DNA from: Musa acuminata AAA Group | Taxonomy: Eukaryota > Streptophyta > Magnoliopsida > Zingiberales > Musaceae | DNA: 64,000 nt | Direction: 5' to 3' | Assembly: GCF_036884655.1 (NCBI RefSeq) | Contig: NC_088331.1 | Span: forward strand, 13,254,501 to 13,318,500 | Part shown: in pieces, positions 10,252 to 22,396 of the stretch | Position numbering within the stretch: the first letter of the stretch is position 1 | How the letters are laid out: every line of letters starts with the position of its first letter | Made by a program: the position numbers and the translations under genes | The notes under the pieces: model-generated | Told to the model about the DNA's origin: nothing | What the model saw: the letters and a program-made list of their open reading frames with translations, nothing else | The model's database searches: none

Positions 10252-11750
10252 TGTTGGGAAATCCTTGGGGGCAACATCATATGCGCAGCGGAAGAACAAG
10301 AAAAATAAAATCCCCGATTCCCGAAGAGATGTTCGTCGTCGTGCGAAGATTGGTACGCAAAAATCCGCAAAACATGAAATTGCGTATAGAGTAGATTGTG
10401 TTACCTAGGGAGATCGTATATCCCTGTTTCCTTGCAGATCCTTAGGAGAGGGTGAAGGAGGTTAAGCGTCCTCCTCTCTAGCGGTGATCCACACAGTAGG
10501 GTTGCGACGACACTCCTCAAAACTCCAGACCTACTCTGAGGTGAAGATGGAGAGGGGAATAGGAAAAGGCAAACAAAAGCTCTCTAGCCCATGGGGCTCT
10601 GAATCCCTCGTATTTATAGAGGTCCCCTGTCAAACCCTAATGGGTCCTCCCCTAGTGGGTATTGGATCTGCATCCAATAAGACAAGGGCTCCGTCGGATA
10701 TCTCATATTCGAACCTCTATTCATCGCAATGCCTACCATATGTGTGTGACCCTCTAGGCCCAATATCGAGCTGGCCGTGAGTCATACCTGTCAGAACTCC
10801 TTCTAACTCAGTGAATTATTACCTCTGTAATAATTCACTCGACTCATTGACTACGGACGTACTCGGCCACTACGCCGTAGTCCCCAGACGATACAGGGGA
10901 ATCCAATCCATTGGACCTGTCTGTCCTCATTTACCGTGTACCTATAGTCCCTCATCCATCTAATATACCAGAGACCGTATATCGAGCATGGTGTTGCCAA
11001 ATCCACACGGTTTCTTCTCGAGTCTCGCTCTAATCGGATTCTCCCGGAGAACTCTTTCTCTCTCAACCCGAATGACCCTGGCTAGGGATTTGTTTGAGCA
11101 AGAACACATGGGATATTCCTCTCATGACGCCGAGAGTGGATGATCCTCTATCGACACTCAATAGCCCTCGTAAGGTCGACTACCACTCCCAATGACCAAC
11201 TGTACTAGATCTGGGACAGCCAAACCTATAAGTCTGGTATCAAAGAGTGGAGCACTCATACTGGACATCCTTGGTGTCTCAAGTCTAAGGACCAGATACA
11301 CCACTAGGACTACGGAATCGCTATCTGACAATAAGGCATCATCAACCATCCAGCATTCCGTAAGCGGATCAATCAGTGAACTCATTCTCCAATGAGCACT
11401 TGTACTGTATCCCTAGTGTCCCTACACAAGCAGCTATGAGACCAGCTGCATCCATCATATGGACGGGTATACAGCACACCAGTCTATCCGGTTATCACGA
11501 TATCCCTCTCGAGTAACCTATGAGTGGGATTATTTAGGATATGTGTTTAAAGGTGAATCGATCTCACTATCGTGATCTCATCACGATCCGATTCCCATTG
11601 CACAAATCCAAAGACATCACAATATATGTATGCATTTATGCAATAGTTATAAAGTGATATATGCCTAAATATAATAAGCAAAAAGATTCTATATTAAGTC
11701 ACACGTGCCATCATTCACGTGATTGGCTTGATGGGCACTTATGACTAGCA
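10252..11750 (-). repeat. 5' LTR of copia A
   Basis: 1499 bp. On the minus strand it begins TGCTAGTCATAAG at 11750 and ends GGATTTCCCAACA at 10252. It contains a TATA box (10611-10618). Homologous to copia B LTRs (20626-22236; 27963-28224 plus 39803-41152), the copia C LTR, and in inverse orientation to 3172-4613. To its right it abuts a broken SIRE-like LTR at 11751. Confidence 0.9.
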
Positions 11751-12641
11751 AATACAACCACCCAAATTGGCGGTACCATCGCTTGACACAGCCTTGAAGA
11801 TTGTGCCACGATAGTGAGACTTCTTGGGGCACTATTTGGGCTTCTTATTAGACCCAACACAGTTCTTACATGGGCATAGCTGGCCCCTAATTGGGTTGGC
11901 CCAAATCCAAACCCAATTACGTGCTAACTACGAAATCTAAGATATAATCTAAGATAAACAAGTCCGTAAGTCTATTCATCCGACGAGCTTCTGGCGAACT
12001 TCCGACGATCTCTCGGCAATGTTCCGGCGGACTCCAAGTATGCTCCTGGACTTCATGACTATCTTCTTGGCGAGTTTCGATGAGCTTATCTGGCAAGCTC
12101 TGAGACTTCTCGGTTCGTTCCTCCAGAACTTCCGACGAATGTCCTGACTTCCGACAAGCTCTCGAACTCCCAATGTAATCACGTCCTTAACTCCGGGACT
12201 TCATTTTGCTTCATGCCTTACTATCGTAGTTAATCCTGCATATGTAAAACACACTTCGATCTAGACAATTAATACTAAGCATTAATCAAGTTATCCAGCA
12301 TGTCATTGGTCCCTCGACGCTTTACCCGATTCTTCGGCGCATCGTCCTCTCTTACAGCCTATTGCCCAATCGGCCAGTTGACTCTGCAACTCTGATATCC
12401 TTGGCATAATATCCACTCTTCTTGGCCCGATGCTTGTATACATTACCTGAAACCTTCTGTCAATACGTCGACTGATCCACTGGTTCGACGTTCAATCTTC
12501 TAACATATTCTCCTCCAGCATAACTTGATTTTTCCTGCTTTAATTGTCTCATTCTGATCGAAGCATCCTGCCTCACTCAAAACGTAGATTAAAATATAAA
12601 TAATTATCAATTGGTTTCATCATCAAAATACGAGATTCAAC
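11751..12641 (-). mobile_element. Truncated SIRE-like LTR
   Basis: Same sequence type as the LTR at 12645-13880. It has GGCGGTACCA repeats near 11760, a run of short CTTC..CGATC phrases (about 11980-12500), and an end TCATCATCAAAATACGAGATTCAACA at 12641. It lacks its other half, lost where copia A inserted or recombined at 11750. No gene is seen in it. Confidence 0.65.
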
Positions 12642-12644
12642 AAC

Positions 12645-13880
12645 ATGTTATGATCGAATCGGCAGTAAGAGGGGAGGGTAAATTATTACTTACGATAAAA
12701 ACATCGATTTTAAAAATCTTCGAATGATGAAAACTAGTATCATAAAGATGTTAACTTGAAACACATTCATAAGCAAGTAAATGAAAGTAAGAAATCATTT
12801 TGCAATTAAAATGAAAAGCCTAAGCTAAATGTAAATCATATTTTTATAGTGGTTCGGTCATTGTGACCTACATCCACTCTCGATTCCTCTTCCGTCGAGG
12901 CCACTGATATCCACTAACGATCTTTTTTCAATGGACAAAGATCAATTACCCTTATAACTCTATTTTCTTTTTGACAGGTTCAGGAGATAACCTTTACACC
13001 CCCACTACCTCCTCTCTTAAACTTCACCAACACTTAGAGCTTGAGAGGAGTTCTCACAAGATTACAATAGTGTTTTTCTTACTTTTTGTTTTTAGTTCTT
13101 GTGTGTTCTGAGAAGGTATGGGAGGGGTATTTATAGGCCTCAAATGGATTCAAACTTGGAGCCTAAAAGTGTCTCATCCCTGGTTTTTGGGTACTAGCAG
13201 TACCACCGCTTGTGCTGGGCGGTACCACCACCCAGTCTAGCGGTACCACCGCCTAACACAGTCTGGGAGACTGTGTCTAGGTAGTACCATTGCCTAGACT
13301 AACGGTACAACTGCTTGACATAGTCTTGGATACTGTGTCTGAGTGACACCACCTGACCCAACTTATGGGTCTGAATGGCCCTTTCTCTTGGCCCAAAACA
13401 ACCCCAATTCGGGCCTAGTTGGCCCCTATTTAAGTTGGCCTAATTATGTTGTAAAACAACCTAATTATAACTAAAACTACTTCGATCTAGATAAATTATT
13501 ACAAGAAAGAATACTAAGTTGTCCGGCATGTCATTAGTTCATCTGACGCTTCATTTGACCCTTCGGTACATTGTCCTCTCCTTTGACGTATTGCCTAATT
13601 GGCATATTACCTTCTCGCAACATCTGATCTCCTTAGCGCAATGTTCGATCTTCTTGGCTTGATGCCCGAATTTATAGTACGAAGCCTTCTACTGACACGT
13701 TGATTGATCCTCCAGCCCAACATTCAATCTTCTAACATGTTCAACTTCGACCCAACATCTGATTCCTCCTACTTTAATTAATTTGTCTCTCTTGATCAAA
13801 GCTAGTCCTACATCACTCAAAACGTAAATTAGTTCATAACATTATCAATTGATTTCATTATCAAAATTTGAGATTTAACA
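12645..13880 (-). repeat. Left (3') LTR of the gag-only element
   Basis: Plus strand begins TGTTATGATCG and ends GAGATTTAACA. It includes a TATA-like TATTTATAGG at about 13129-13138 and several GGCGGTACCACC / GCGGTACCACCG phrases (about 13200-13260), also present in the right LTR. Confidence 0.75.
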
Positions 13881-14120
13881 ATCTCCCCATTTTTTATGAT
13901 GACAACCAATTGATAACGGAGTTTGTTTAACTAAACTCCCCCTATCAATATGCCATATTGATAGAACCTTGAATTCAAGTCAAAGCAAATTTAATCATGA
14001 ATATATGCAACAAATTATTGCATATCATTACATTGCATGTATCATTATCATAAATATTACATGCATCATCATGAATATTTCAAATCATCATGGTATCAAA
14101 ATATCAACGTATATTACATC

Positions 14121-14514
14121 TGTTAGAACCCTTGCAAATTCTAAACTTGGGGTTGATCTCTTTAGGGGATCGGCCCCCTTGGAACTCTATAGGGGTTCCT
14201 CCCTCCAAGTTGCTGCTCAAAGGCTGCAAAAAAGATTCATCTATTGCTTAAGAAAAGAGAAGGAATACATGGCTGTTTATAGGGCTTCTAAACCCTAACT
14301 CCTAATATGATTCCTACTTAAGACTCTTACTTCTAACCAACTCCTAATAGGACTCCTACTCAAGACTCCTATTCTCATACAACTCCTAATTCTTCTCTAA
14401 GAAAAAACCTCCTAACTCTAGCCGGCCTCTTCATCTCTTTAATAGGGGTCAGCTTAGGTAGGTTTTACATGAATGTCCCTCTCAATTAGGACTCTCCTAG
14501 CTAGAGTCCTAACA
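14121..14514 (-). mobile_element. Solo LTR of the gypsy A/B family
   Basis: Plus strand starts TGTTAGAACCC and ends GAGTCCTAACA, flanked on both sides by the 5-bp duplication ACATC (14116-14120 and 14515-14519). It matches the reverse complement of the gypsy B LTRs over its full length. A complete solo LTR with an exact target duplication is the usual product of LTR-LTR recombination. Confidence 0.92.
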
Positions 14515-14744
14515 ACATCCTACCTTATATGATCATCATAACTTCTAATTGTCTGTATCATCATAATACCATGAGTATTTCATGCATCATTTCATATTAT
14601 CATAACTTCTCCCCCTTTGTCATCAACAAAAAGGAGAATAGTGCAACAAGCATATTTTTGACACATAATTTCAAATCATTACATATATCATCGCATAATT
14701 TCAAGTTTTGAAATATCATATATCATTGCATAATATCATATATC

Positions 14745-15125
14745 ATCATGCAAGCCAGCAAGTTTTTTTTATATGAAAGTTAGCAAAATTTTTGTATTTT
14801 TTAAGATATGCAAGATAGTAGGTTTTCTCTTCTTTTCAATGTTCAAGCTAGCCAGTTTTGGAAAAAGAATATAAGATAGTAAATAGCAAGTTTTACGTCA
14901 TGCAGGCTAGCAAATTTTACATCATTTTAGATATGCAAGCTAGTAACATTTTCACATATGAAAGTTAGCAAAATTTTACATCTTTTGAAATGTGCAAGAT
15001 ATCCTATTTTTGCATCTTGAAATATGTAAGTTAGCAAACATTGCTTCTCTTGAGATTTGCAAGATAGCATTTTTTGTTTCTCTTTTGAGATGAGAAAGCT
15101 GGCAAGTTTTGCTCCCATTTTGTCA
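14745..15125. repeat. Degenerate AT-rich ~40-bp repeats in the gag-only element
   Basis: Repeated phrases of the form GCAAGATAGYA..TTTT, GAAAGTTAGCAAAATTTT and TTTTGAGATATGCAAG recur about ten times at uneven spacing. The rest of 13881-14120 and 15126-16834 is AT-rich sequence without any open frame I can support. Confidence 0.6.
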
Positions 15126-16834
15126 TTGTCAATTAGAAGGGAAGAATACAATGCTGTAATTTTTTTGTCTTTACATCAAATTTCAAATTATGACAAAGAT
15201 AAATAACAAGGATAGATTTATATCAATGTTTCAATCATTAAAAATAAAAGATCAAGTCATGAATACCAAAAGATGATATATCATTTTTGACATTTTTTTT
15301 TTCTTTTGTAGATAGAAGGAATGATAGAAAACGATCTTGATTTAAGAAGAATACTCAAGTCATAAAAATCAAGAAATCAAGATCATGATCTGAAAAATAT
15401 ATAAGAAGAGTTTATGCATTTGGGAGATTTAAGTTTATCATTCATTCAAGCTAACAATTTTCTTCTTCTTTTACAACAATGATTCAATCATATCATGAGA
15501 TAAACAAATCATAAATACAAAAAAATTGTACATAATAAACTTTAAATTATAAACATCAAGAAGTCTAATGATGTATCATGGTTAATTTGAATGCATCCCC
15601 CCTTTTTAGTAAATACCACGAAGAATCATAGGAGGACAATTTGTGAAAATTCTTGATTCATATAACATAAATTTTAATTCATAAGTATTAAGTGAAAAAA
15701 TAAATATTTATTTAGATAAGTCTCTTCTTTAGTAAAAAGAGAATTATGTGAGAACAAATATGAGATTTTAATTCACACAAAAGAAATCTCAAGTATCAAA
15801 TATTGAGAAATTAATAATTTAACATGCATAAGAAATATCAAGTCATCAAGTGAAGGAATCATGATTCATGTGATAAAAAGATTGTCAATTCATACATTTG
15901 AGTAAATATTTTTTTAAACTATCATTACTTCAACTCATCATGCATAATTTAAAATGTAAAACCATCAAGCATGATACAAACATTTATTTTCAAAACATTT
16001 ATCATTATTTTTAACTTATTCAATTTGTCAAGCCATCAAAATCACTTTTGAGAGATTCAAAATGACATAAATAGATTTATTAATCTCTTAGGATCTCTTG
16101 TTGAAAAATTTAATAAGTTTTTTGGGGATAGAGTCATTTTCAAGAAAAATAATGCATTCCTCTATGTGATAGATTTTATACAATCATGCCATTGTTTTCT
16201 AAGCCAAAATCATGTATTATCGTTAAAACTCGAAAAACAAGATTTATCACAAGAGTCATCAAGATCAAAAGTATAACACATAATTCCAAACCATAAGATT
16301 GCAAATCATCATTACTTCAAATCCTCATGCATAATTAAATCATTAAGCATGGAAGCAAAACTTTTAATATTTTCATTATGAATTACATCATTATGCATCA
16401 TCAAGCATGATTTCATTGAATATAAGGCATTTTCAATCAAAATCATTTTGTTTGTTATAGTAATGCATTTTTCTTTTTAAGTGCATCTAACTTTTCACGC
16501 TTAGTGCTAGGAGTTAACATATAATTGTCATGCTCAAATTTTAATTATTATTATTTCCAAAATCACTAGAAAGAGAAGCTTGATTTTTTATAATTTTTTT
16601 ATATTTTAGTAACTAATTTTAAAAAAATAACTCATGAAAAGCATCAAGTAATTTTAAAATAAGATAAAGAAAATTCGATTGAGTTGTTTACCTCATTGTC
16701 TAGAGTTATCAAAGTAAAGTTCACCACTTTGTCTTCATCGGTTTGCTCCTCATCTTCGGATGCACTCATTTCGTCCCAAGCCACCTTGAATATTTTTTTC
16801 TTCTTTGACAGCTTCTTAAGTTTATTTTTATTTT

Positions 16835-17439
16835 TTATTCTTGTTTAATGAACTTTTTAAACTTTATTGTTAGGAGTTTAAGGTCATCATCACTCGAGCT
16901 TTTACTTGAGTGATCTTCTTTTGTTCTAAGTGTCAAGTCCTTCCTATTCTTTGAAAGGTTGTTCTCATGTTCATCAAGTTCATCATGTGCCTTGCACATC
17001 ATTTCATAGGTCATCAAAGACCCAATAAGTTTTTCAATCAAAAAATAGTTCAAGTTCTTTGATTATTGTATTGTCATTACTTTCAAATCCTAATTTTTAG
17101 AAAAAGATTGTAAAACTTTATTAATAAGTTCAAAATTCGAAAAAAATTTACTAAGAGCTTTTAAATTATTGACGATAACCGTAAAATGGGTGTACATGTC
17201 AACAAAAGTTTCGCTTGACTTCATTAGAAACACCTCAAAATTATGCATCAAAAGATTAATTTTTGAATCTTTCTACTAGTGCCTTCTTGTGTGATTTCAA
17301 GAGTATGCCAAATGTCATACGCAGTTTCACAAATAGAAACATGATTAAATTCATTTTTGTCTAAGGCGCAAAACAAAGCGTTCATCGCTTTAGCATTCAA
17401 AGAAAATGAATTTTTTTCAAAGTCATTCCATTCATTCAT
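16835..17439 (-). pseudogene. Decayed copia (UBN2-type) gag
   Basis: Two open pieces on the minus strand. One (17248-17439) reads MNEWNDFEKNSFSLNAKAMN and ICETAYDIWHTLEITQEGTS, typical of SIRE-lineage gag (TAYEIWHTLEVTHEGTS-type signature). The other (16835-17053) has a glutamate/serine-rich stretch and LTIKFKKFIKQE, like the region before the gag zinc knuckle. Stops and a frameshift lie between them. No zinc knuckle survives. Confidence 0.75.
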
Positions 17440-17641
17440 AGGTTTATAGGGGGTTTGAAAACCAAGTTCAACGATATTTCAGAAATCAAAGTTCAAATAA
17501 AGTAAGAAAACTCTTATCCGAGTTTTCCAATATGTGTGTAGTCCGTCCTATTGAACATAGGAGGACAAATAATATAGTACCTTCTTAAAGCCAAAAAGAA
17601 TCATTTCTCTTGAGTGTTCAATAAAACGATAAAAAAATATG

Positions 17642-17653
17642 GCTCCGATACCA
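17642..17653 (-). other. Primer binding site of the gag-only element
   Basis: Minus strand TGGTATCGGAGC, one base from the Met-tRNAi complement, two bases from the LTR end. Confidence 0.75.
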
Positions 17654-17655
17654 AC

Positions 17656-18975
17656 TTTTAGGATCGAGTCGGCACTAAGGGGGCGGGGGGGGGGGGGGGG
17701 GGTGAATTAGTGTTTACGATAAAAATGTCGGTTTTAAAAATCTTCGAACGATGAAAACTCGTATCCTAAAGATGTTAACTTGAAACACATTTGTAAGCAA
17801 GTAAATGAAAGTAAAAAATCAGTTTACAATTAAAATGAAAAGCTTAAAGTAAATACAAATCAGATTTTTATAGTGGTTCGGTCATCAGGACCTACATCCA
17901 CTCCTGATTCCTCTTCCGTCAAGGCCACCGGCATCCACTAATGATCTTCTTTCAATGGGCGAAGATCAACTACCCTTACAACTCGATTCTCCTTTTGATA
18001 GGTCCAAGAGAGAATCTTTACACCCCCATTACCTCCTCTCTTAAACTTGACCAACACTTAGAGCTTGAGAGGAGTTCTTATAAGATTACAATAGTGTTTT
18101 TCTTTCTTTTTACTCTTAGTTCTTGTATGTTTTGAGCAGGGATGTGAGGGGTATTTATAGGCCCCAGATGGATTCAAATTTGGAGCCTAAAAGTATCTCA
18201 TCCTCGGAGTTCGGGATACTGGTGGTACCACCACTTGTGTTAGGCGGTACCGCCACCTACAACATTGACACTGGGCAGTATCACCACCCAGTCTTCGGTA
18301 CAACCGCCTAATATAGTCTGGGAGACTATGTCTGGGTGATACCACCGCCTAACACTAGGCGATACCACCGCCCAATCCGGCGATACTACCACCTGACATA
18401 GTCTTGGAGACTGTCTCAGTGACTGAGCCACTAGTGGTGCCACTACTTGACCCAACTTTTGGGTCATTGAATGGGTCTTTCTCTTGGCCCAAAATAGTCC
18501 CAAGTCGGGCCCAGTTGGCCCTTAATTGAGTTGACATAATTATGTTCTAAACCAACATAATTACAACTAAAACTACTTTGATCTAGATAAATTATTACAA
18601 GTAAGAATACTAAGTTATTCAACATGTTATTGGTTCATCCGATGCTTCGTTCGACCCTTCGGCACATCGTCCTCTTCTTCGATGTATTGCCCAATCAACA
18701 TATTGCCTTCTCACAGCATCCTATCTCCCTAGCGCAATGTCCGATCTTCTTGACCTAATGCCCAAATTCACCGCATGAAGCCTTCTACCACCACGTCAAT
18801 CGATCCTCCGGCCCAACGTCCAATCTTCTGACATGTTTAACTCCAGCCCAACATCTGATTCCTACTGTTTTAATCAATTTGCCTCTCTTGATCGATGCGA
18901 GTCCTGTATCACTCAAAACACAAATTAGATCATAACATTATCAATTTGTTTCATCATCAAAATCTGAGATTCAAC
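17656..18975 (-). repeat. Right (5') LTR of the gag-only element
   Basis: Plus strand begins TTTTAGGATCGAG (the expected TG is mutated), includes a G-run of about 16-20 bases at about 17683-17702 followed by GTGAATTAGTG, and ends GAGATTCAACA. It carries the same GGCGGTACC phrases as the left LTR. The G-run is a likely sequencing or assembly weak point. Confidence 0.75.
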
Positions 18976-19361
18976 ATCACACACATATATATTTAATATA
19001 TATCTACATCGCATGTAAATATATATACATATCTAGTAGGTGTATTAGTAATCACACATCATATAAGCAATCACACCAGATGATCATAGACCACATCCTA
19101 ATATGATCAAGTTTGAGCCAGTAGACCTAATCACTCACATCAAGATCTATGTATGCAGCGGCGCATCTCTATGCCCTATGATCATCCATTTCATCCTCAC
19201 AAGTTCTATCGGCATCTTGACGCATCTCCATGTGTTGCAATCGTCCGACTCGACCTCATAGGTTTCTCTATCACCTTCATGCTACTGCTACACCTCCTTA
19301 TATAATTACAAGTTAATCATACGCACGTAGGCCCAACAATAAACGAGAAAAAAAAAAGATG

Positions 19362-19414
<53 letters not shown>

Positions 19415-20102
19415 CATATCACATGTATACACATCACATGGTCCATGATCATCAATCCATATCACACATCATATGTATGACTACTAGATAATAATAATGA
19501 TAATTAATTAAACTATTTAATTAATTATTTTGTAGCCCTTTGGGGTACCCTACCCTAGGGTGCCCCATGCGGCCAGGAAACCTTGGTCGTAGGACTACCT
19601 TGGGTGGCTAGGGATCCTTGGCCCCCAAGGTTGCCTCTATAGCTAGGAAACCCTAGCCGACACCTTGCCTCATGCGGCCAGGAGTCTTGGCCGCTAAGGG
19701 CTCTTGGGCAACTAGGAAACCCTAGTCACCTAAGGTGCCTCTTGCAGTTATGAAACCTAGCTGCAGGGGCTGCAACCCCCATGGCTGAGAGCCCAGTTGC
19801 TACTCTCAGCCTTGCAGCTTTTGGCCAGGCTGAGAGCAGCAAAGTAAAGCTCTCAACCAAGGCTGCAAGTAGCCTTTGGCCAATCTAGAAGGGCAGTAAC
19901 AATTGTTATCCTTTCTTCCCCTTTTGTGTCAACAAATTTGATATCAAAAGCCTTCTCTAAAACATCTCATAATAGTAAGAAAAGGTGTAGCACAAATTTA
20001 AAAAAAATATGACAAAAAAATCATAGCAATTACGTAAAACAATTCTATGCGATTGAACACAACACAACAGTTTAAAAACCAATCTTTTGCACTAGCAACT
20101 TG
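18976..20102 (-). other. Leader remnant of copia C with an (AAT)n microsatellite
   Basis: Homologous to the AT-rich and palindromic parts of the copia A and B leaders, starting at TCACACACATATA. (AATAAT)n runs from about 19367 to 19413. The middle (19540-19880) is a series of CCTAGG/GGCCAGGAAACC-type phrases not seen in copia A. No coding frame was found. The left part was cut by the gag-only element. Confidence 0.65.
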
Positions 20103-20114
20103 GCTCAGATACCA
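20103..20114 (-). other. Primer binding site of copia C (decayed)
   Basis: Minus strand TGGTATCTGAGC, one mismatch to the Met-tRNAi complement. Confidence 0.7.
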
Positions 20115-20115
20115 C

Positions 20116-20625
20116 CATTAGAAAATCTGTGGTGACATCATATGCATAGCAGAAGAATAGAAATAAAAATTAAATATTTTTCATAGAAAAATATTTCTTC
20201 TCATCGTGAAAAGATTAGTGCGTAAAAACCAGGGAAACCAAAAACTGCGTGTAAGATAATTACCTAGGGAGATTATATTTCTCTGAATTCCTAAAGATCT
20301 ATTGAAAAGGATGAAAGAGGTCAAGTGCCCTCCTCTCTAGCGGTGATTCACACGGTAGGGCCTATGAAGACGCTTCTCAAATCACTACTCAAATCTCCAC
20401 GTTACGTGCACCATACAATCAAGAAGGGGCCAGCCCTTCTTGTTATTTGCACACCCACAAACAAGGCCTATTGGCTGAGGAGGAGAGGGGGAGAGGAAAA
20501 TAAGATGTAGCAGCCAAAAAGCCTAGCTCTTTGGTTCCCTCATATTTATAGAGGCCCCCTATCAACTTGACCCTAATGGATTCTACCCTATTGGGTATTA
20601 GATCTCTATCCAATTACCCAAGCCT
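20116..20625 (-). repeat. Copia C LTR, part 1 (split by copia B)
   Basis: Homologous to the first 510 bp (plus-strand order) of the copia LTR. The terminal TG is mutated to CA. It ends with AGCCT at 20621-20625, the left target duplication of copia B. It continues at 41153. Confidence 0.8.
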
Positions 20626-22236
20626 TGTTGGGAAATCTGGGAGGCAACATCACATATGCAGCAGAAGAACATTAAAAAAATTCCCCAAAAATTTCTAAAG
20701 ATGTGTTCGTCGTCGTGTGAAGATTGGTGCACAAAATCAGTGAAACTTAAAACTGCGTATATTAGAGATTGTATTACCTAGAGAGATTATATATCCTTAA
20801 ATTCCTACATATCTCTGGGAGAGGGTGAAGGAGGTCAATCGCCCTCTCTCTAGTAGTGATCCACACAACAGGGCTACGATGATGCTCCTCAAGTCTCCAA
20901 GCCTGCTATCTGAGGGGGAGAAGGGGAGAGAAGAATAGGATGTGGCAACCAAAGAGGCTCTAGCCTATGAACCATTGGTTCTCCCCTATTTATAGAGATC
21001 CCCTATCAACATAACCCTAATGAATCCTACCTTATTGGGTATTGGATCTCCATCCAACTATCCAAGCCTCTTAGATTAGTGGATCTCTATCCAATAATCT
21101 CTCATTGGCTCTTATTGGATCTCATCCATATGATCCAATAATTCATGGGCTTATTGGATATCCAATAAGATAGGGGCTTCGACGGATATTTCATATTCAA
21201 ACCTCTACTAATTGTAACCCCTACCATATGTGTGTGACTCTCTAGGCCCAATATCGAGCTGGCCATAAGTCATACCTGTCAGAACTAATTCTGACTTAGT
21301 GAATTATTATCTCCATAATAATTTACTCGACTCATCGACTGCGGTCATACAAGACCACTAAGCCACAATCCCTAGATGATACAAGGGAATCTATTACATT
21401 GGACATGTTTGTCCTCAGTTATCATATACCTATAATCCCTCATCCATCTAATATCCTAGAGATCGTATACCGGGCATAGTGTTGTCAAACTCATATGGTT
21501 TCTACTCAAGTCTCGCTCTAATTAGATTCTCCCAGAGAACTCATTCTCCCTCAATCCGAATAACCCTATCCAGGGATTTGTCTGAGCAAGAATAAATGCG
21601 ATATTCCTCTCATGATACTAAGAGTGGATGTTCCTCTATCGACACTCAATAGTCCTCGTAAGGTTGGCTACCACTCTTAATGATCGGTTGTATTAGATTT
21701 AGAACCTCCAGACCTATAAGTCCAATATCAAAGAGTATATTACTCATATAGGATATCCTTGGTGTCTCAAGTCTAAAAACTAGATACACCACTGGGACTA
21801 CGGAATCGTTGTCTGACAATAAGGCATCATCAACCATCTAGCATTCTGTAAGTGGATCAATCAGTGAAATTATTCTCCAATGAGCACATGTATTGTATCT
21901 CTGGTATCCCCACACGAGCAACTATGAGACCAGCTACATCCATCATATGGATGGGTATACAGCACACCAATCTCTTCGATTATCTCGATGTCCCTCTCGA
22001 GTAACCTATAACCAGGATTATTTATGATCTGTGTTTAAAGGCGAATCGATCTTATTATCATGATCTCATCATGATATGATTCCTATTGTACAGATCTATA
22101 GACATCATAATATATTTAAGTAACAGGCAATATAATGTGATAAAATACTAAATAATAATAAAAAGCAAAGAGACTGCGTGTCAAGTCACATGTGCCATCA
22201 CTCACGTGATTGGCTTGTATGACACTTATGACTAGC
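20626..22236 (-). repeat. 3' LTR of copia B
   Basis: 1611 bp; minus strand TGCTAGTCATAAG to TTTCCCAACA. It is preceded on the minus strand by the purine tract GTCAAGTAGGAGAT (22237-22250). TATTTATAGAG TATA box near 20988. Confidence 0.9.
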
Positions 22237-22396
22237 AATCTCCTACTTGACCTAAAGTCAATCACCTCTATGTCTTATCCCCATCAGACCCTTGTGACGC
22301 TCAAAGATAATCTGAGATAACAGCTTGTTAGTGGATCTGTGATGTTATCTTTGGATACAACTCTTTCCACTACTACATCTCCTCGGGTCACGATCT

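Larger units (their letters stand above)
12645..18975 (-). mobile_element. Non-autonomous SIRE-like copia element with gag only
   Basis: Two long direct LTRs (1236 and 1320 bp by my boundaries) flank about 3.8 kb. Read on the minus strand, a Met-tRNA-like primer site follows the right LTR, a decayed gag follows, then about 2 kb of AT-rich non-coding sequence, and a purine tract AAAAAATGGGGAGAT abuts the left LTR. No protease, integrase or RT was found. This matches the described class of gag-only terminal-repeat elements (TR-GAG) that depend on an autonomous relative. No clean target duplication is visible. The right end abuts copia C leader sequence. Confidence 0.7.

Noticed and set aside
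17683..17702. G-quadruplex control element
   Set aside because: A single uninterrupted G-run in an LTR, matching a C-run at a similar place at 1232-1241; length is probably unreliable.
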